Source of the DNA: Acidobacteriota bacterium
GTDB lineage: Bacteria; Acidobacteriota; Vicinamibacteria; Vicinamibacterales; UBA8438
DNA length: 64,000 nucleotides
Assembly (NCBI GenBank): GCA_009838525.1
Contig: VXRJ01000018.1
Location: 821,769-885,768 of the forward strand
Reading direction: 5' to 3'
In this document: one piece after another, positions 7,826 to 16,728 of the stretch
How the letters are laid out: every line of letters starts with the position of its first letter
Position numbering within the stretch: the first letter of the stretch is position 1
The notes under the pieces: model-generated
Told to the model about the DNA's origin: nothing
What the model saw: only the letters and a program-made list of their open reading frames with translations
The model's database searches: none
Position numbers and translations under genes: made by a program

Positions 7826-9023
7826 CCGGCGGCACCGATGCCCTGTGGGCCGGTGTTGACCGTTTCGGCGGAATGGCGGCGTCGGCGCCCGCCAGCATGT
7901 CGTGCAGCCAGTGGCCGGCCCGTTCCACCTTCGCCTTGACGTAGGGCTCGTTGTGAGGGTTGAGCGTGCCGTAGAGCGGCATCCGGCCCGCCACGTCGAT
8001 GCCCGCCTCGCCCAGCGCAGTTACCTTGCCGGGGTTGTTTGTCAGCAGTTGAACCCGTTTCACACCCAGCACGCGAAGCATGTCGATTGCCGCGGAGTAC
8101 TGCCGCTCGTCGGCGCCGAAGCCGAGCGTGCCGTCGGCGTCGATCGTATCGAGCCCTTCCTCCTGTAGCCGATACGCGCGCAGCTTGTTCGCCAGGCCGA
8201 TGCCGCGCCCCTCCTGCGACATGTACAGAAGCACGCCGCCGCCCTGCTGGGCAAAGTAGCGGAGCGCTCCCCGCAGCTGCTCGCCGCAATCGCACCTGAG
8301 ACTGCCGAACAAATCGCCCGTCAGGCAGGCGGAATGGATCCGCACCGGTGTTGGATCGGGCCACGACTCAGGTGCTCCGAAGAGAATCGCGACATGGTCG
8401 AGCAGGCCGTGCGACTCGCGGAAGATGACGAAGCGGGCATCCTCCGCCTCCGCGAGGGGGACCGGTCCGTCGCTGACACGCGTCACGTGGACGCTCCCGG
8501 CGGACGTGAGCACGTCGATCTGATCAGTCGTCACGGAGAGGGCCACGCCTCGATCAATCGCCTGCCGCAGCGGCTCCGAAGTGCCGGGGTCGGCCGTCAC
8601 GCTCACCACGGCGGGCAGCAGGCGACCGACACGCACCAGGCGCAGGGCGCCCGTCTCGATGGACGATGCGGCACGACAGTCGAATTCGTCCTGACCGAAC
8701 ACGCCTCGCGAAGTCGCCAGGTGGACAATCTGATCCGCGTTCTCGCCGTTGAGGGCCAGACTGATCGGCGCCGCCCCCGTCGCCCTGACCTGCCGCTCCC
8801 CGTCCAGCGGGGCTGTCGACAGGCCCATCGAGGCCGCCCGCTCCCCGGTGACGGCGAGACGAACCGGTCCCTGGCGCCGCAGCGCTTTCAGCGCCGAGCC
8901 CGCCAGACCGTCGACGGCGGCGATCAGCGCGCCCGGTTCCGGCGCGGCCACACCGTTGGACGGGCCGACGTAGATCGGACGTCCCTGCCGGAGGTCGAAC
9001 AGACCACGTTCAGCTTCGTACAT
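7782..9023 (-). CDS. ribA: GTP cyclohydrolase II with degenerate N-terminal RibB-like domain
   Basis: A 413-residue protein. The C-terminal half is a complete GTP cyclohydrolase II: zinc ligands Cys233, Cys244 and Cys246 in HSACLTGDLFGSLRCDC, LLYMSQEGRGIGLANKLRAY, and the C-terminal LLTNNPGKV. It opens GTP to the diaminopyrimidinone that starts riboflavin synthesis. Tyr284 (in KLRAY, equivalent to E. coli Tyr105) is retained; Streptomyces paralogues with Met at that site stop at the formylated intermediate, so the canonical product is expected here. The first 200 or so residues resemble the non-catalytic domain found in some alphaproteobacterial RibA. No other riboflavin genes (ribB, ribH, ribE) are nearby, hinting at a specialised rather than housekeeping role. 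Confidence 0.88.
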   Translation of the reverse strand: MYEAERGLFDLRQGRPIYVGPSNGVAAPEPGALIAAVDGLAGSALKALRRQGPVRLAVTGERAASMGLSTAPLDGERQVRATGAAPISLALNGENADQIVHLATSRGVFGQDEFDCRAASSIETGALRLVRVGRLLPAVVSVTADPGTSEPLRQAIDRGVALSVTTDQIDVLTSAGSVHVTRVSDGPVPLAEAEDARFVIFRESHGLLDHVAILFGAPESWPDPTPVRIHSACLTGDLFGSLRCDCGEQLRGALRYFAQQGGGVLLYMSQEGRGIGLANKLRAYRLQEEGLDTIDADGTLGFGADERQYSAAIDMLRVLGVKRVQLLTNNPGKVTALGEAGIDVAGRMPLYGTLNPHNEPYVKAKVERAGHWLHDMLAGADAAIPPKRSTPAHRASVPPVTPDGRAETPWRRE

Positions 9024-9061
9024 GACGAACGTTCGCTACTGTACCCTCAGTCGGAGCCATC

Positions 9062-9928
9062 GTGCGTACCCCACAAGAGCCTACACCGCCTCTCGACCGC
9101 ACGCTGGCCTGGCGCCTTGTTCGAACCGCCGGCCCGGGCGCAGGCGCCGCTAGACGTATCTATCATGATTCGGCGCCCTCGGTGTGGCTGCAAACCCTTC
9201 CCAGCGGCGGATGGAAAACGTCACATCCGCCAACCGACGAAGCGCGGCTGATACTGGACCTGTTCCTGCCGCTGCAACTCCGGCCGGATCTGATCGTGGT
9301 CCAGGCCGGCCAAAGTCTGGACGGTCGGATCGCCACCGAAGCGGGGCACTCTCACTACATCACCGGGCCGGAGGACATCCGACGGCTCCACCGGCTTCGG
9401 TCGCTGGTCGACGCGGTCGTCGTGGGCGCCGGTACGGTCGCCAGCGACAACCCTCGCCTGACGGTCCGGGAAGTGGATGGAGACAATCCCGCGCGGGTCG
9501 CCATCGACCCGGACGGGCGACTCGATCCGGCCTGTCATCTCTTGGCCGACGGCGCCGCGCCCACTCTGGTCGTCCGCCGTGACGGCGCCGCCGGGAGCGC
9601 CCTCCCCGGCGTCGAGACCATCACCCTGCCCGCCGATGCCAACAACCGCATCGATCCCCGGGCAATAGCGCAGGCGCTTCGCGCACGGGGCTTCCGGCGG
9701 CTGTTGATCGAAGGAGGCGGACTGACCGTGTCCCGTTTTCTGGACGCCGGCATCGTCGACCGGCTCCATGTCACCGTCGCCCCGCTGCTGATCGGCTCCG
9801 GACGTCCGGCCTTCACCCTTGCGCCGATTGCGACGCTGGATGAGGCTCTGCGGCCCCCATCCCGTACCTTCCGGCTCGGAAACGACGTTCTGTTCGATCT
9901 GGATCTGGGCTCCGGCGGCACGCCCTGA
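9062..9928 (+). CDS. RibD C-terminal-type (DHFR-fold) reductase, stand-alone
   Basis: A 288-residue NADPH-dependent reductase of the RibD_C family. The substrate/cofactor segment reads QAGQSLDGRIAT, followed by SHYITG, VVVGAGTVASDNP and LLIEGGGLTVSRFL, typical of the ribosylaminopyrimidine reductase half of RibD. The cytidine-deaminase half of bifunctional RibD is absent; instead there are about 75 N-terminal residues with no recognised motif. In archaea and fungi, stand-alone versions reduce the ribose of the diaminopyrimidine to ribityl. It starts at GTG, 38 bases from the divergent ribA start, so the two probably share a regulatory region and act in sequence on a GTP-derived pyrimidine. 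Confidence 0.85.
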   Translation: MRTPQEPTPPLDRTLAWRLVRTAGPGAGAARRIYHDSAPSVWLQTLPSGGWKTSHPPTDEARLILDLFLPLQLRPDLIVVQAGQSLDGRIATEAGHSHYITGPEDIRRLHRLRSLVDAVVVGAGTVASDNPRLTVREVDGDNPARVAIDPDGRLDPACHLLADGAAPTLVVRRDGAAGSALPGVETITLPADANNRIDPRAIAQALRARGFRRLLIEGGGLTVSRFLDAGIVDRLHVTVAPLLIGSGRPAFTLAPIATLDEALRPPSRTFRLGNDVLFDLDLGSGGTP

Positions 9929-9978
9929 CCGGCGCGGCTCACCGCTCTCGACGCTACGCGAGGTTTCACCACGGCTCC

Positions 9979-10800
9979 TCAATCCGGGGGAAGAGCGAGA
10001 AAGTCCGTGTGACCGACAATCAGCCGGAACTGGCCGCGGGCGATTGTGCGCGAACGGCGCGCGGCCCAGGCTCGAACCCGCTCCTCCTCGCCCGTCTGTT
10101 CGATAGCCGCCTCGACCCAGCCATCGAACAGCAGGCGGACGACCGCCATGTCGTCGGGGCCAAGCTGCCACGGACTCCGGAACAGCCAGGCGCGGTAGCC
10201 GGATCCCCGGAAGAGCATCTCGGCGTGCAATCCCGCCATGGGACCGAGCGCGCGGCCGAACCCCTTGTCACGCCGCTGGTGTTCGTTCACCGCGCGCCGG
10301 ATCCAGCCATCGTCGACGTCGTCCGATTCGTCGTGGACCACCCACTCCAGGATGCCGTCGTAGTTGAGCGCAAACAGCACCGCGGCGCTTGTCGCGCGGC
10401 ACGTGTCGACAACCGCGGCAAGCCAGTCCTTCGACACGAGATCGAGCAGCGCCGACGCCGTCACCAGGTGGGCGCCCGTCGCACGGGCCACCTCCAGTCC
10501 TGCGCTCGCCAGGTTCCCGGTCAACGTGGCCAGGCGCAGGTCGGGCACCCCCTCGGGCGGCCTCGCGCGCGCCAGCAACTCATGATCGTGATCGAACAGT
10601 GTCCATTGCTGCGGCCCGGGCAATCGGGGCGCGAGGTATCGCAGATTCGATCCGGTGCCGCTGCCGAGATCGATGATGTTCGACCAGCCATGCTTCGCCC
10701 AGGCCGGCGCCAGCAGTTGCATGACCGCCTTCGCCCTCGACTGGTGATCGAGCGGCTCTCGCATGGCCAGCCAGTCGGCCTCGAACCGTTCCTTCGTCAA
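9979..10800 (-). CDS. SAM-dependent methyltransferase
   Basis: A 273-residue class I methyltransferase with SAM loop IIDLGSGTGSNL and the acidic FDHD turn that binds the SAM ribose. I set the start at TTG 10800 because a strong GGAGG Shine-Dalgarno lies six to seven bases before it, 15 bases after the stop of the upstream glycosyltransferase; an in-frame ATG further upstream would place the N-terminus inside that gene. It is the last gene of the minus-strand operon dehydrogenase - PTPS-like - GT4 - methyltransferase. The substrate is unknown; a role in tailoring the cluster product is inferred. Confidence 0.8.
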   Translation of the reverse strand: MTKERFEADWLAMREPLDHQSRAKAVMQLLAPAWAKHGWSNIIDLGSGTGSNLRYLAPRLPGPQQWTLFDHDHELLARARPPEGVPDLRLATLTGNLASAGLEVARATGAHLVTASALLDLVSKDWLAAVVDTCRATSAAVLFALNYDGILEWVVHDESDDVDDGWIRRAVNEHQRRDKGFGRALGPMAGLHAEMLFRGSGYRAWLFRSPWQLGPDDMAVVRLLFDGWVEAAIEQTGEEERVRAWAARRSRTIARGQFRLIVGHTDFLALPPD

Positions 10801-10814
10801 TCCTCTCCTCCGTG

Positions 10815-11978
10815 CTAGCGCGCCTTTGCGGGCGCGCGGGCGCCAAGCTCCTGGACCGCCGTTTGCGGCGCCAGCTCCAGCAGACATCGTTCGAAAACGG
10901 CGACCGCCGCGTCCCAGTCCGGCAGCGCGGCGGCATGACGTCGCGCCGCCGCCGCGAGCGTGGCACGCCGTCCGTCGTCACTCAGCAACGTCTCCAGCGC
11001 AACCGCCAGGGCCTGTTCGTCCCCCGGCGTGACCAGCAGTGCTGCATCGGCCGGCGCTGTGTGGGGAATCGCGCCGCCCGTCGTGCTGACGATCGGCAAT
11101 CCGCGCGCCAGCGCTTCCGCCAGCACCATGCCGTACCCTTCGTAGTGCGATGGCAGGACGAAGATCGAACTGCGGCCGTACAAAGCGTCGAGTGCCGCGT
11201 CGTCGCACTCCCCCACGAATCGGATCCTCTCGTCCAGACCCGTCTGGACAACCGCCGCCATCACTTTCCGGACGAACGCCGTCTTCCGGTCGAGTGCCCC
11301 GGCGCAGATGCAGGTCCACGGGCGATGCCGCAGGCGTGCGAGGGACTGCACGAGGATGTCATGCCCTTTTCGCGGAGTCACCGAGGCGACTACCAGCAAC
11401 ATGGGCGGATAGCCGGCAACCGGTCCCCTGGCTGGCGCCGACGGATCCGTTCCCGGACGGACAACCCGCAGATGGGCCGGATCGACGCGATACCTCTCTG
11501 TCAGCGTCCGTGCAGTAAACGCGCTGGTCACGATCACGCCCCGCACGGCGGCCAGCCCACGCATTTCCAGCGTCGCCAGCCGCGCGCTGACCGCGGGGTC
11601 GAGTCCCGTCTCCTCGGCGACCGGATGGTGCACGAGCGCGACGATGCGCAACCGTTCCCCATGCTCGGCGACCGGCTCCGGCAGTCCCGCCATCGCGAGT
11701 CCGTCGATGACGACAAGCGCCTCGTCAGGCTGCGCGCAGAGCGCCGCGGCCAGGCTGTCTCGGGCGCTATCGTCCGGATCCGGAAACCTCCCCCGCAGAC
11801 CCACGCGATCGATCCGCCAGCCGCGCAGCTCGAGGCCATCCAGCATGCGGTTGTCGTAGCGGTAGCCACCCGTCCGTTGTCGAAGCGGGGACGGCGCCAG
11901 CAGGCACAATCGCCGGCCGGTCGGTCTGGCGCGACCGGCCTCGCCTCCGACGCATGCCGCAGCACGCGGTCCGCTCAC
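10815..11978 (-). CDS. Glycosyltransferase family 4
   Basis: A 387-residue GT-B glycosyltransferase. The donor-binding region [17 protein letters not shown] carries the E-x7-E motif and is followed by [15 protein letters not shown]. The central [20 protein letters not shown] linker is typical of the second Rossmann domain. The GTG start overlaps the stop of the PTPS-like gene (GTGA), so the two are translationally coupled. This coupling to a pterin-type enzyme suggests the acceptor could be a heterocyclic or ribityl product and not a polysaccharide, but this is inference. Confidence 0.85.
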   Translation of the reverse strand: MSGPRAAACVGGEAGRARPTGRRLCLLAPSPLRQRTGGYRYDNRMLDGLELRGWRIDRVGLRGRFPDPDDSARDSLAAALCAQPDEALVVIDGLAMAGLPEPVAEHGERLRIVALVHHPVAEETGLDPAVSARLATLEMRGLAAVRGVIVTSAFTARTLTERYRVDPAHLRVVRPGTDPSAPARGPVAGYPPMLLVVASVTPRKGHDILVQSLARLRHRPWTCICAGALDRKTAFVRKVMAAVVQTGLDERIRFVGECDDAALDALYGRSSIFVLPSHYEGYGMVLAEALARGLPIVSTTGGAIPHTAPADAALLVTPGDEQALAVALETLLSDDGRRATLAAAARRHAAALPDWDAAVAVFERCLLELAPQTAVQELGARAPAKAR

Positions 11979-12373
11979 ACAGTCCCCTCGTAACTGCCCC
12001 AGGCGACGTGCGACTCGTGCAGCGTCACCTTGATCCTGGTGGCTCCCTCGCCGGCCTCCCCCAGATCGCCCGCCCGGGCGGCCTTCGCCAGCCGGTCGAA
12101 GATCGTCTTTGCCAGCACCTCCGTCGATGTGTTGCCGCCCGAGAACGCGACCTCCTCGTCCAGGTTGCGATAGTTGAACTCCGCGAGAATCGCGCGCAGT
12201 ACGTCCGCGGCGCGGCCGATGTCGACAACGATGCCGTCCGGGTCGAGATCCGGACGGGCGAACGTCGCGTCGACAACGTAGGTAGCGCCATGCAGTCGCT
12301 GCGCGGGGCCGAACTGCTCACCCCGGAAGCTGTGCGCAATCATGAAGTGGTCGCGGACGTTCAGGCTGTACAT
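11975..12373 (-). CDS. 6-pyruvoyl-tetrahydropterin synthase / QueD-like protein with altered active site
   Basis: A 132-residue T-fold protein aligned by eye to QueD/PTPS. One zinc His (IAHSF, His14) and a second (RLHGATY, His28) are kept. The third ligand is Ala30 where QueD has the second His of HGH, the catalytic Cys before it is absent (FGPAQRLHG), and the LDHH catalytic pair is replaced by FNYRNLDE. The glutamate that holds the pterin ring appears kept in [11 protein letters not shown]. The protein therefore probably binds a pterin- or pyrimidine-like substrate but uses different chemistry. Start ATG 12373 was chosen because the family's first strand ([10 protein letters not shown]) begins there. 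It is coupled to the GT4 gene and lies 19 bases after the dehydrogenase stop. Confidence 0.82.
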   Translation of the reverse strand: MYSLNVRDHFMIAHSFRGEQFGPAQRLHGATYVVDATFARPDLDPDGIVVDIGRAADVLRAILAEFNYRNLDEEVAFSGGNTSTEVLAKTIFDRLAKAARAGDLGEAGEGATRIKVTLHESHVAWGSYEGTV

Positions 12374-12392
12374 CGGTCTAACCCCCAGGATT

Positions 12393-13382
12393 TCAGGCGC
12401 CGTTGCCGTAGCGGATGCGGTGGCAGAGCGTATCATCCGGCGCGGCGCTCAGCCTCGCCATGACGCGCGGCACTTCCTCGAAGGGACTCTCGTGGGTGAT
12501 GAGCGCATCGAATCGACCGTCGGCAAGGAGCGAGAGGGCGAATCGCAGGCGCCGTTCGCGCGTCCACTCGGCGGCGCGACGCGGCGGGACGCGTCCCACC
12601 TGGCTGCTCCGGATCGTCAGACGCCGCACGTGAAACGCCTCGCCGAGCGGAAGCGTCACCTCGCGCGCCCCGTACCAGCTTGCCTCGACAATGGTCCCTT
12701 CCATCGCCGCCACGTCGAGCGCCGCCCGTAGGCCCCCCGGTGCGCCGCTTGCGTGGATCACGAGATCCGCCGTCGCCGCCGGCGGCGGATCCGGACGCCA
12801 CTGCAGACCCAGCGCATCGGCGACCGACTCGCGGGACCGGTTCGGATCGACCACCGTCACCGACGTCGCCGCGACGTCCCGGCAGCGCGCGGCGGCAAGC
12901 AGGCCGACCACGCCGCCGCCAATCACGACGATCCGGCTGCCCACCACCGGAGCCGCGTCCCAGGCGATGTTGACCGCCGTCTCCATGTTGGCGGCGAGCA
13001 CGGCGCGCTCGGCCGGCACGTCATCCGGCACCGGATGGACGGCGGCCGCCGGCACGAGGTAGCGATCCTGGTGCGGATACAGGGAGAACACCGTGCGCCC
13101 CGCCAGCGTCTCCGGCCCCTCCTCCACGACGCCGACACTGCTGTAGCCGGACGTCACCGGCCCCGGATAGTCCCCCTGCTGAAACGGCGCGCGCATGGCC
13201 TCGTACTGCGACGGCGGCACGGCGCCCCGAAAGACCAGCGTCTCCGTGCCGCGGCTGATCCCGCTGTAGCGCGCGCGGACCAGCACCGCGTCTTCTTGCC
13301 TCGGCGGCAGATCGACGCGCACAATCTTCCCATGGCCCGGGTGGCTGACCACGAACTGCCGGGCGGTGCCGGTGACGGCCAT
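12393..13382 (-). CDS. Medium-chain dehydrogenase (BchC-like, lacks catalytic zinc Cys)
   Basis: A 329-residue MDR-superfamily oxidoreductase. The catalytic-zinc region reads [15 protein letters not shown], with Ser in place of the Cys of GICGTD-type alcohol dehydrogenases; the same SRGTE form is typical of BchC-like dehydrogenases. The nucleotide-binding loop is [12 protein letters not shown]. The start at ATG 13382 lies just nine bases from the divergent phosphatidyltransferase ATG. As first gene of the minus operon it would oxidise or reduce a hydroxyl on the intermediate handled by the PTPS-like protein and the glycosyltransferase. The substrate is unknown. Confidence 0.82.
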   Translation of the reverse strand: MAVTGTARQFVVSHPGHGKIVRVDLPPRQEDAVLVRARYSGISRGTETLVFRGAVPPSQYEAMRAPFQQGDYPGPVTSGYSSVGVVEEGPETLAGRTVFSLYPHQDRYLVPAAAVHPVPDDVPAERAVLAANMETAVNIAWDAAPVVGSRIVVIGGGVVGLLAAARCRDVAATSVTVVDPNRSRESVADALGLQWRPDPPPAATADLVIHASGAPGGLRAALDVAAMEGTIVEASWYGAREVTLPLGEAFHVRRLTIRSSQVGRVPPRRAAEWTRERRLRFALSLLADGRFDALITHESPFEEVPRVMARLSAAPDDTLCHRIRYGNGA

Positions 13383-13391
13383 CCGCGCAGT

Positions 13392-14492
13392 ATGGAGCCG
13401 AGGCCGCGCGTAGTCCAGAAGGCGCCCCGTCAGTCCAGCAGCCTCCGCCGGGCCGGCGAAGACCTCCTGACCGGGCTGGCGCCGCTCCTGGCGGGCGCCC
13501 TTGGCGTCTGGTACGCGTTCGGGCTCCCGCTGATCTACTTCGCCGACGTCCTGGGACTGTACGGGCTGCTGGCGGGCCTGCTGGTCTATACGCTGCCGAC
13601 CCGCCTGCCGCTCCCGGGCATTGGCCCCGCCAACCGCGTCACCCTGTTCCGCGCAACCCTGCTTCTGCCGGTCTGCGCCCTGGCGCTCCACTCATCGTTA
13701 GCGGAGGCCAACGTCCGCTGGTGGATCATCGTCGTCGGCACCATCGTCATGGTGCTGGACGCGGTCGACGGCCAGGTGGCTCGCCGGAGCGGCGGGAGCA
13801 CCCGGTTCGGCGCCCGCTTCGACATGGAGCTGGACGCCTTCCTACTGCTGGCGCTTTCCGTACTGGTCTGGCGGTCCGGCCAGACAGGTCCCTGGGTGAT
13901 CCTGATCGGTCTGCTCCGGTACCTCTTCGTCGCGGCCGGCTGGATCTGGCGCGACCTGACAGGGGAGCTCCCCGAAAGCTACCGGCGCAAAACGGTATGC
14001 GTAGTGCAGGGTGTGGTCCTCCTGACCTGTCTGGGCCCGATCATCCCGGCCACCATGGCCGCAACGATTGCCGCCCTCGCGCTCGCCCTGTTGATCTGGT
14101 CGTTCGGCGTCGATGTCCGTTGGCTCCGGACGGCTTCTCGTCGCCTGGCCGTCATTGCCGCCGTCTTCGTCGCCACCGGCTGCGGCCCCGCATGGCTCTC
14201 GAACGAGACGCGGCTGACCGTCGACGAACTGACGGAGCGCGCCGAACAAGGCGACAACGGTGCGCTGTTCGATCTCGGGACGCGTTTTCACGCCGCGGAC
14301 GGCGTGCAGCGCGACAACATCACGGCCTACATGTGGTACGCGCTCGCCGAGGAATTCCTGACGACGGAGGAGCGCTACGAGGCGGCACGCATGCAGCTTG
14401 TGCTTGACCCCGACATGTTCCGGCACGAGATCGACGAGGCGCACCGGCTCGCCCGGCTGTGGAAGGCGGAGTATCGGCCAGCGGCGCGCTGA
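13392..14492 (+). CDS. CDP-alcohol phosphatidyltransferase fused to a lipoprotein-like Sel1 segment
   Basis: A 366-residue protein. Residues 1-245 or so form a membrane domain with the complete CDP-alcohol signature D-x2-D-G-x2-A-R-x8-G-x3-D-x3-D, beginning at Asp123 and ending at Asp148. Such enzymes condense CDP-diacylglycerol (or another CDP-alcohol) with a small alcohol in the membrane. After the last helix comes RRLAVIAAVFVATGCG, which reads like a lipoprotein signal ending at Cys264, then a Sel1-like repeat (ALFDLGTRFHAADGVQRD). This may be a true fusion or a second gene starting at an internal TTG or GTG whose frame happens to be continuous. It is divergent from the dehydrogenase and may attach the cluster product to a lipid. 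Confidence 0.8.
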   Translation: MEPRPRVVQKAPRQSSSLRRAGEDLLTGLAPLLAGALGVWYAFGLPLIYFADVLGLYGLLAGLLVYTLPTRLPLPGIGPANRVTLFRATLLLPVCALALHSSLAEANVRWWIIVVGTIVMVLDAVDGQVARRSGGSTRFGARFDMELDAFLLLALSVLVWRSGQTGPWVILIGLLRYLFVAAGWIWRDLTGELPESYRRKTVCVVQGVVLLTCLGPIIPATMAATIAALALALLIWSFGVDVRWLRTASRRLAVIAAVFVATGCGPAWLSNETRLTVDELTERAEQGDNGALFDLGTRFHAADGVQRDNITAYMWYALAEEFLTTEERYEAARMQLVLDPDMFRHEIDEAHRLARLWKAEYRPAAR

Positions 14493-14653
14493 CCACGGGT
14501 CATGCGCGCACCACGTGCACGATTCGACCGAGGAAACGGGAATGCTCGCGGACCTGGCGCGTCCGCCAGGTCATCACGCCGCACGCTCTTGCGCGGAACC
14601 TCCGTCCGGGTCCATGATGGCGGAGTCCGTACGAGAGCAACGAGGAGGCTGAA

Positions 14654-15643
14654 ATGCGCTGTCGACATCCATTCACGGCGTTGCTGGCAATCGTCGTGCT
14701 GGCCCCGGTCGCCGCGGAAGCCCAGACGCTCCGGACCGCGTGGGGCGACCCGGACCTCCAGGGCATCTGGGACTTTCGCACCATCACCCCGCTGGAGCGC
14801 CCCGAGGATCTCGGGGACAAGGCGTTCCTGACCGTCGAAGAGGCGGCTGCCGCCGAACAGGAAGCGATCCAGCGGGATATCGACCTCTGGGAGGCGGAGG
14901 CTCGCCGCACCGAGGCGGGTGGCAACGTCGGCGCCTACAACAACTTCTGGATGGACCGCGGGACGACGCCAATCGAGACGCGGCGCACATCGCTGATCGT
15001 CTATCCTCCCAACGGCCGGTTCCCGGAACTCTCCGCGATTGGGGCGGAGAGAGCTGCCGCACGGCGCGCCCACATGGAAGCGCATCCGGCCGACTCCTAC
15101 ACCGACCGCAACACGTCGGACCGGTGCATCGTCGGCTTCAACGCAGGCCCGCCCATCACGCCGCTCGCCTACAACCAGAACATGCAGCTCTTCCAGACCC
15201 CGGACCACGCGGTGATCTACACCGAGATGGTCCACACGCCACGGATCGTGCCGCTCGATGGCCGAACGCCCCTCGATCCGGCTATCCGGCTCTGGTCGGG
15301 CGACTCGCGGGGACGCTGGGAAGGCGACACGCTGGTCATCGAGACGGCCAACTTCAAGGCCGAGCGGGCCTGGATCCCCCTGACTTCGGGAGGGTCGGGA
15401 ATGGCCTCGTCGGAAAACATGACTCTGGTGGAGCGGTTTACGCGCGTCGACGAGGGCACGCTGCATTACACGTTCACGGTGACCGATCCCGATACGTGGG
15501 TGACCGACTGGACGGCTTCGATGCCGATGAAGCGCACGGACGCACCGCTGTTCGAGTACGCCTGCCACGAAGGCAACTATTCGATGGAGGGCATCCTGTC
15601 GGGCCATCGGGCCGACGAGCGGGCGGCGGCCGAGGGGCAGTAG
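14654..15643 (+). CDS. Secreted protein of unknown function, WGDPDLQG family
   Basis: A 329-residue protein with a clear signal peptide (TALLAIVVLAPVAAEAQ) and ATG start preceded by GAGGAGG. The mature start reads TAWGDPDLQGIWDFR, the hallmark shared with the neighbouring minus-strand paralogue. Other shared blocks are RCI near the middle, VIYTEMVHTPRIVPLDG, GRWEGDTLVIETANF, VERFTRVD, TLHYTFTV and the C-terminal YACHEGNYSM. Conserved His, Tyr and Glu residues could form an active or metal site, but no reaction is known to me. It lies opposite its paralogue, close to a LysR regulator. Confidence 0.78.
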   Translation: MRCRHPFTALLAIVVLAPVAAEAQTLRTAWGDPDLQGIWDFRTITPLERPEDLGDKAFLTVEEAAAAEQEAIQRDIDLWEAEARRTEAGGNVGAYNNFWMDRGTTPIETRRTSLIVYPPNGRFPELSAIGAERAAARRAHMEAHPADSYTDRNTSDRCIVGFNAGPPITPLAYNQNMQLFQTPDHAVIYTEMVHTPRIVPLDGRTPLDPAIRLWSGDSRGRWEGDTLVIETANFKAERAWIPLTSGGSGMASSENMTLVERFTRVDEGTLHYTFTVTDPDTWVTDWTASMPMKRTDAPLFEYACHEGNYSMEGILSGHRADERAAAEGQ

Positions 15644-15674
15644 AGCGGGACGAGTTGGTCGGCGTCCGGGCGCG

Positions 15675-16649
15675 TCAGCGCTCCTCGGCCCGCGCGCCTC
15701 CCAGCATGTTGACCATCGCCGTCCCGTTCCCCTCGTGGCACGCGTACTCGTACATCACGTAGTTGTCGTCCCGCGACAGCGTGATGCCCGCCTTCCAGGG
15801 CGTTACCCAGGTCTCGGGATCGTTGACGAACGCCTCGTACTCGAGCGTGTCGGCGTCGTGAAGCGTGAACCGTTCGGTGACCCGTAGCGCGTCGGTGTGG
15901 GCGTGGCCCCGGATGGCGCTCTTGTCGGTGAAGTTGGACGTCTCCACGACCAGTGCGTTTCCTTCCCACCGTCCGTAGGATCTTCCCATCCAGAGCCGGA
16001 TGCCCGGATCGTCCGGCGGCTCCGCGTCCAGCGGGATGACGCGCACGTCGTGGATCATCTCGTACCGGATAATCACGTATCCCGGAACCTGCAGGATCTG
16101 GTAGGCGTTGTTGTAGAGGGACGGGAACGTCGAGGCCGGAACCCCGCGCGTGATGCACCGCACCCAGGGGTCCAGGTAGACGTAGGAATCGAACGTCCTC
16201 CGGCAGACCTCGTCGATGCGCCGACTGCCCCCCTCCGTCAGGGGTGGCAGCCGACCGTTCACCGGCTCGGCAATCAGGCTCGGCCGGACCGACGGCCTGC
16301 CCGTGGCCGTCTCAAACCAGTGCTCGGGAGGTCCGATCCCCGCGCCGTCCGGTTCCGGCAGCGGCTCGTCGGAGGGGATGCAGGTGCCGGTTCCGCCCAA
16401 CAGCCGGGCCGGCCGCGTGCCGGGAGGAGGCGGCGCCTCCAGCGAGAACCCCTCGCCGAGGTCGAAGTTCGTCCAGATGCCCTGCAGGTCCAGGTCGCCC
16501 CAGGGGGTCCGCGGCGCCGTCCAGGCGCCACCCGAGCCCGCCGACTGCGCCCACGCCTCCGGCTTGCCACCGATAGCCGCGGCGGCGCCCACCACGCCGG
16601 CCGCCGCCAACGCCAGAACGCCGCCGAACGCAAAGAGTCGTTTCGACAT
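15675..16649 (-). CDS. Secreted protein of unknown function, WGDPDLQG family (paralogue)
   Basis: A 324-residue protein, convergent with the preceding paralogue. ATG 16649 is supported by a GGAGGT site four bases upstream. The signal peptide is FAFGGVLALAAAGVVGAAAA. Family blocks are PWGDLDLQGIWTNF, RCITRGVP, VIIRYEMIHDVRVIPLD, GRWEGNALVVETSNFTDK, VTERFTLHDADTLEYE, and YACHEGNGTAM. It shares order and spacing with its neighbour but the two are clearly diverged, so the duplication is not recent. It is divergently transcribed from the LysR-family regulator, which often controls the gene opposite it. Function is unknown. Confidence 0.8.
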   Translation of the reverse strand: MSKRLFAFGGVLALAAAGVVGAAAAIGGKPEAWAQSAGSGGAWTAPRTPWGDLDLQGIWTNFDLGEGFSLEAPPPPGTRPARLLGGTGTCIPSDEPLPEPDGAGIGPPEHWFETATGRPSVRPSLIAEPVNGRLPPLTEGGSRRIDEVCRRTFDSYVYLDPWVRCITRGVPASTFPSLYNNAYQILQVPGYVIIRYEMIHDVRVIPLDAEPPDDPGIRLWMGRSYGRWEGNALVVETSNFTDKSAIRGHAHTDALRVTERFTLHDADTLEYEAFVNDPETWVTPWKAGITLSRDDNYVMYEYACHEGNGTAMVNMLGGARAEER

Positions 16650-16728
16650 CAGAACCTCCACAGGTTTAGCATGCCGAGGTTGGCGCCCGCTTGCAACCAC
16701 CGATCGGGCGTTATGATGTCCTTAGGCC

